From assembly GCF_001042595.1 (NCBI RefSeq), contig NZ_AP012326.1, forward strand, positions 186,001 through 250,000: a DNA stretch of 64,000 nucleotides, given 5' to 3'. The DNA is from Bifidobacterium dentium JCM 1195 = DSM 20436 (lineage in GTDB: Bacteria; Actinomycetota; Actinomycetes; Actinomycetales; Bifidobacteriaceae). The notes under the pieces are model-generated. The model made no database searches. It was not told the origin of the DNA and worked only from the letters and a program-made list of their open reading frames with translations. The translations under genes were made by a program, and so were the position numbers. This document shows positions 63,201 to 64,000 of the stretch, piece by piece (position 1 is the first letter of the stretch; each line of letters starts with the position of its first letter).

Positions 63201-63972
63201 TGACGGTTATGACAAACCGGATGATTTTGACACGCAGCGGTTCTCGTTCGACGTCACGTTGAGCGCAGATGACGCCGCCACATTGCAGCAGGATGGCACA
63301 ACCGACTATTATCATGGCACGATTTCCGGCGGTACCGGCGACGGCAAGAAGGACGATCGGCAGATCGTCATGAAACTGCATCGCGATTCCGAATCCGCTA
63401 CTTCCGGCAAGCTCCTCCAGTGCGTTGCGGATGGCGACACCGATGCGGAGAAGTGTGCAGAGACCGCATCGATCACGCTTTCCAACAAGCAGACGCTCAG
63501 CATCGCCAATATTTCGGACGGCGTCACATACACGATTAAGGAAACGGGCCTGCCGAACGGTTACGTGTTCGAAAGCGCGCAATCCAGTAACCTGACCGGT
63601 ACCATTCAGCGCTCCTCCGGCATTGCGGCCGCGGTGGTGGGCAACGTGTACCAGCCGAACAGCATTACGTTGGTTGCGGGACGGTTCGTCACGGTCGTGA
63701 AGAAAGTGGTTGGCAGCGCAACAGGCTCATATCCGTTTGAATTCCAGCTACAGGCCGCGCAGGGCACGCCGCTGCCTACCTGCGGTACCGCCGATACCTG
63801 TTCCGTTTCCGATGTGGACGCCAACGGCAATCATGTCATGAAGAAGACGTTGACGTATCAGACTTCGGGTGAGCAATCGCAGAGCATGACGTTCGGTGAC
63901 ATCACCTTCACAAAGCCGGGCACGTACACATATTCGTTGTCTGAGATCACGCCGTCTTCCGGCGCTCTGTAA
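60286..63972 (+). CDS. Pilus-type adhesin with SpaA-like domains, interrupted by an in-frame stop
   Basis: A 1228-residue exported protein as read. A signal helix ends at SAQADE. A fibro-slime-type domain follows (MTFDFQGDDDVWVFIDGVLVG), then SpaA/prealbumin-like isopeptide domains (NLVKLDQQGNRVAGANFELY, VQKVDDAGNPVEGAEFSLY) and FctA-like pilin domains (from SLTLTKKVTVGDGY). It ends GTYTYSLSEITPSSGAL at TAA 63970-63972. The frame after the TAA stays open to the window end and reads GFNYSRAQY, the expected next part of the FctA domain. The gene was therefore probably longer, and an LPXTG sorting signal is missing. ATG 60286 is used; GTG 60247 is also in frame. Confidence 0.82.
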   Translation: MGGFSCLPGGANKGALSNVPQPVAAVVAVVMLLVTVIVAPSAQADETSSVPFSDHVVSNTVSPSGTTINLFDYWVQPYGCADIDDSYCNGQAFNHSDTGINAGKQLRFTYNGESQNTINKWTGSASPRKGMVKSLLQDGYPVIAADQLYSWDGKITDGTQSLAYLFDTENTESDSRKVYPNVTGLLQLQNGYYVYDSTKNFATLNDKSTSGKSSYSMTLYDTPGVRAEWGSSVGEFFPFNSAEDVFEDSNGSLSNKVSSRNSVLNHYFGVHSQSEFMQPVNGIINDEAMTFDFQGDDDVWVFIDGVLVGDVGGIHNSAALHIDFQTGSVKVTDASGNSTYTNTTIREMFANAYGGEDSDEFQSVEWSQTNTSTFADSTYHTLDFFYLERGNNESNLKLKYNLADIPENNLVKLDQQGNRVAGANFELYKAGSDYSYTAADLISKGTTDKDGVYTFTNHETGKPVNFADLARNGRGITHYVLKETKAPPGYRKSSDIHLRYQISPAGDGVLLCNDESGKWDSGAWSVAHETMTVADGATVYDMNGTSHDVTQGKVFAVIMHRDKTAAGTLESDAWRAVSGSALEGWNLSSDAVNGMADVVQLAKSDGAGSTNYLHFFGLDSEGKYSASISSLPGDIFTYYFMRSDAEKADSLYAMGVYYTTADSTEGINASNTVRLDTTETGAYGRQFLRNFGVQIAITDVRNDPIVQKVDDAGNPVEGAEFSLYAADQVNADGTSLLEGATALQTCVTANTSYPYEMKGSCMFGMAGSSSEGVQGSGVDLDNGTYYVKETKAPEGYEINDTLVKLLITDNGIFADAGTEDNGVSTMTHIGTLNEALKQFAANRDINRTLSDLKVTQLRCADEECVTNGSWSETIGSEHGKSVDVSWTGDYKNGYYTLTDQSTMTDNGFVNTTGWTYYKVSQAEDKDDGSQGKGVRFSLKNSNLAHIFTGANVIRVQDKRKASLTLTKKVTVGDGYDKPDDFDTQRFSFDVTLSADDAATLQQDGTTDYYHGTISGGTGDGKKDDRQIVMKLHRDSESATSGKLLQCVADGDTDAEKCAETASITLSNKQTLSIANISDGVTYTIKETGLPNGYVFESAQSSNLTGTIQRSSGIAAAVVGNVYQPNSITLVAGRFVTVVKKVVGSATGSYPFEFQLQAAQGTPLPTCGTADTCSVSDVDANGNHVMKKTLTYQTSGEQSQSMTFGDITFTKPGTYTYSLSEITPSSGAL

Positions 63973-64000
63973 GGGTTCAACTATTCGCGTGCGCAGTACG

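Overview
The window reads as a chromosome segment of a Bifidobacterium (high-G+C Actinomycetota). Supporting this are the dense, short-spaced gene layout, strong AAGGAGG-type ribosome binding sites, the bifidobacterial order ftsY / amtB-glnB-glnD / dnaB / murT-gatD, a ribose ABC operon, an alpha-L-rhamnosidase locus and a class C sortase with a pilus-type adhesin. The species cannot be fixed from the sequence. I see no rRNA, insertion sequence, prophage or cas gene, and only one tRNA.

Layout. 1-1483: inverted 63-bp repeats, then an aldo/keto reductase carrying an in-frame palindromic repeat. 1597-6052: MarR regulator and a heterodimeric multidrug-type ABC exporter, both with the same palindromic operator. 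6188-10150: orphan AAA+ ATPase, flavin transferase ApbE and a GPH-type sugar symporter, the last two separated by a long perfect inverted repeat. 10154-16865: rhamnoside locus (LacI repressor, two MFS transporters, GH78 rhamnosidase) with TTGAAA-N-TTTCAA operators. 17199-25097: iron uptake operon (FTR1 permease, P19-like lipoprotein, DUF2318 membrane protein, two FtsX-type permeases, ATPase, FMN-binding lipoprotein). The last is a plausible flavinylation substrate of ApbE. 25301-32114: two LacI regulators and rbsA-rbsC-rbsB-rbsD, with GGTAACGTTACC operators and visibly higher A+T. 32237-37778: two overlapping YhgE/Pip membrane proteins and a TetR regulator. 38095-41882: a beta-helix surface protein, a low-complexity membrane protein, a 154-bp three-tier palindrome and a CmpB-family membrane protein. 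41948-45438: an NrdH-like redoxin lacking one active-site cysteine behind NrdR-like and LexA-like boxes, tRNA-Lys, an internally deleted C69 dipeptidase, a GT2 glycosyltransferase and a TetR regulator. 45480-45656: four palindromes at exact 51-bp spacing. 45703-58967: core functions (ftsY, a cation antiporter, amtB-glnB-glnD, a DnaA-box cluster upstream of dnaB, murT-gatD, a phasin-like protein, an AarF/UbiB kinase). 59115-64000: class C sortase, a poly-C tract, and a pilus adhesin gene whose frame is cut by an in-frame TAA 28 bases before the window ends.

The least explained feature is a family of short palindromes (arms TGTCCGATTCT / AGAATCGGACA). It occurs as four copies between a tetR and ftsY, two copies inside an iron-transport permease, and one copy inside the aldo/keto reductase. 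Wherever there is more than one copy the period is exactly 51 bp (17 codons), so the repeats can be carried inside reading frames as SDSGESD-type peptides. A second, 63-bp family opens the window.
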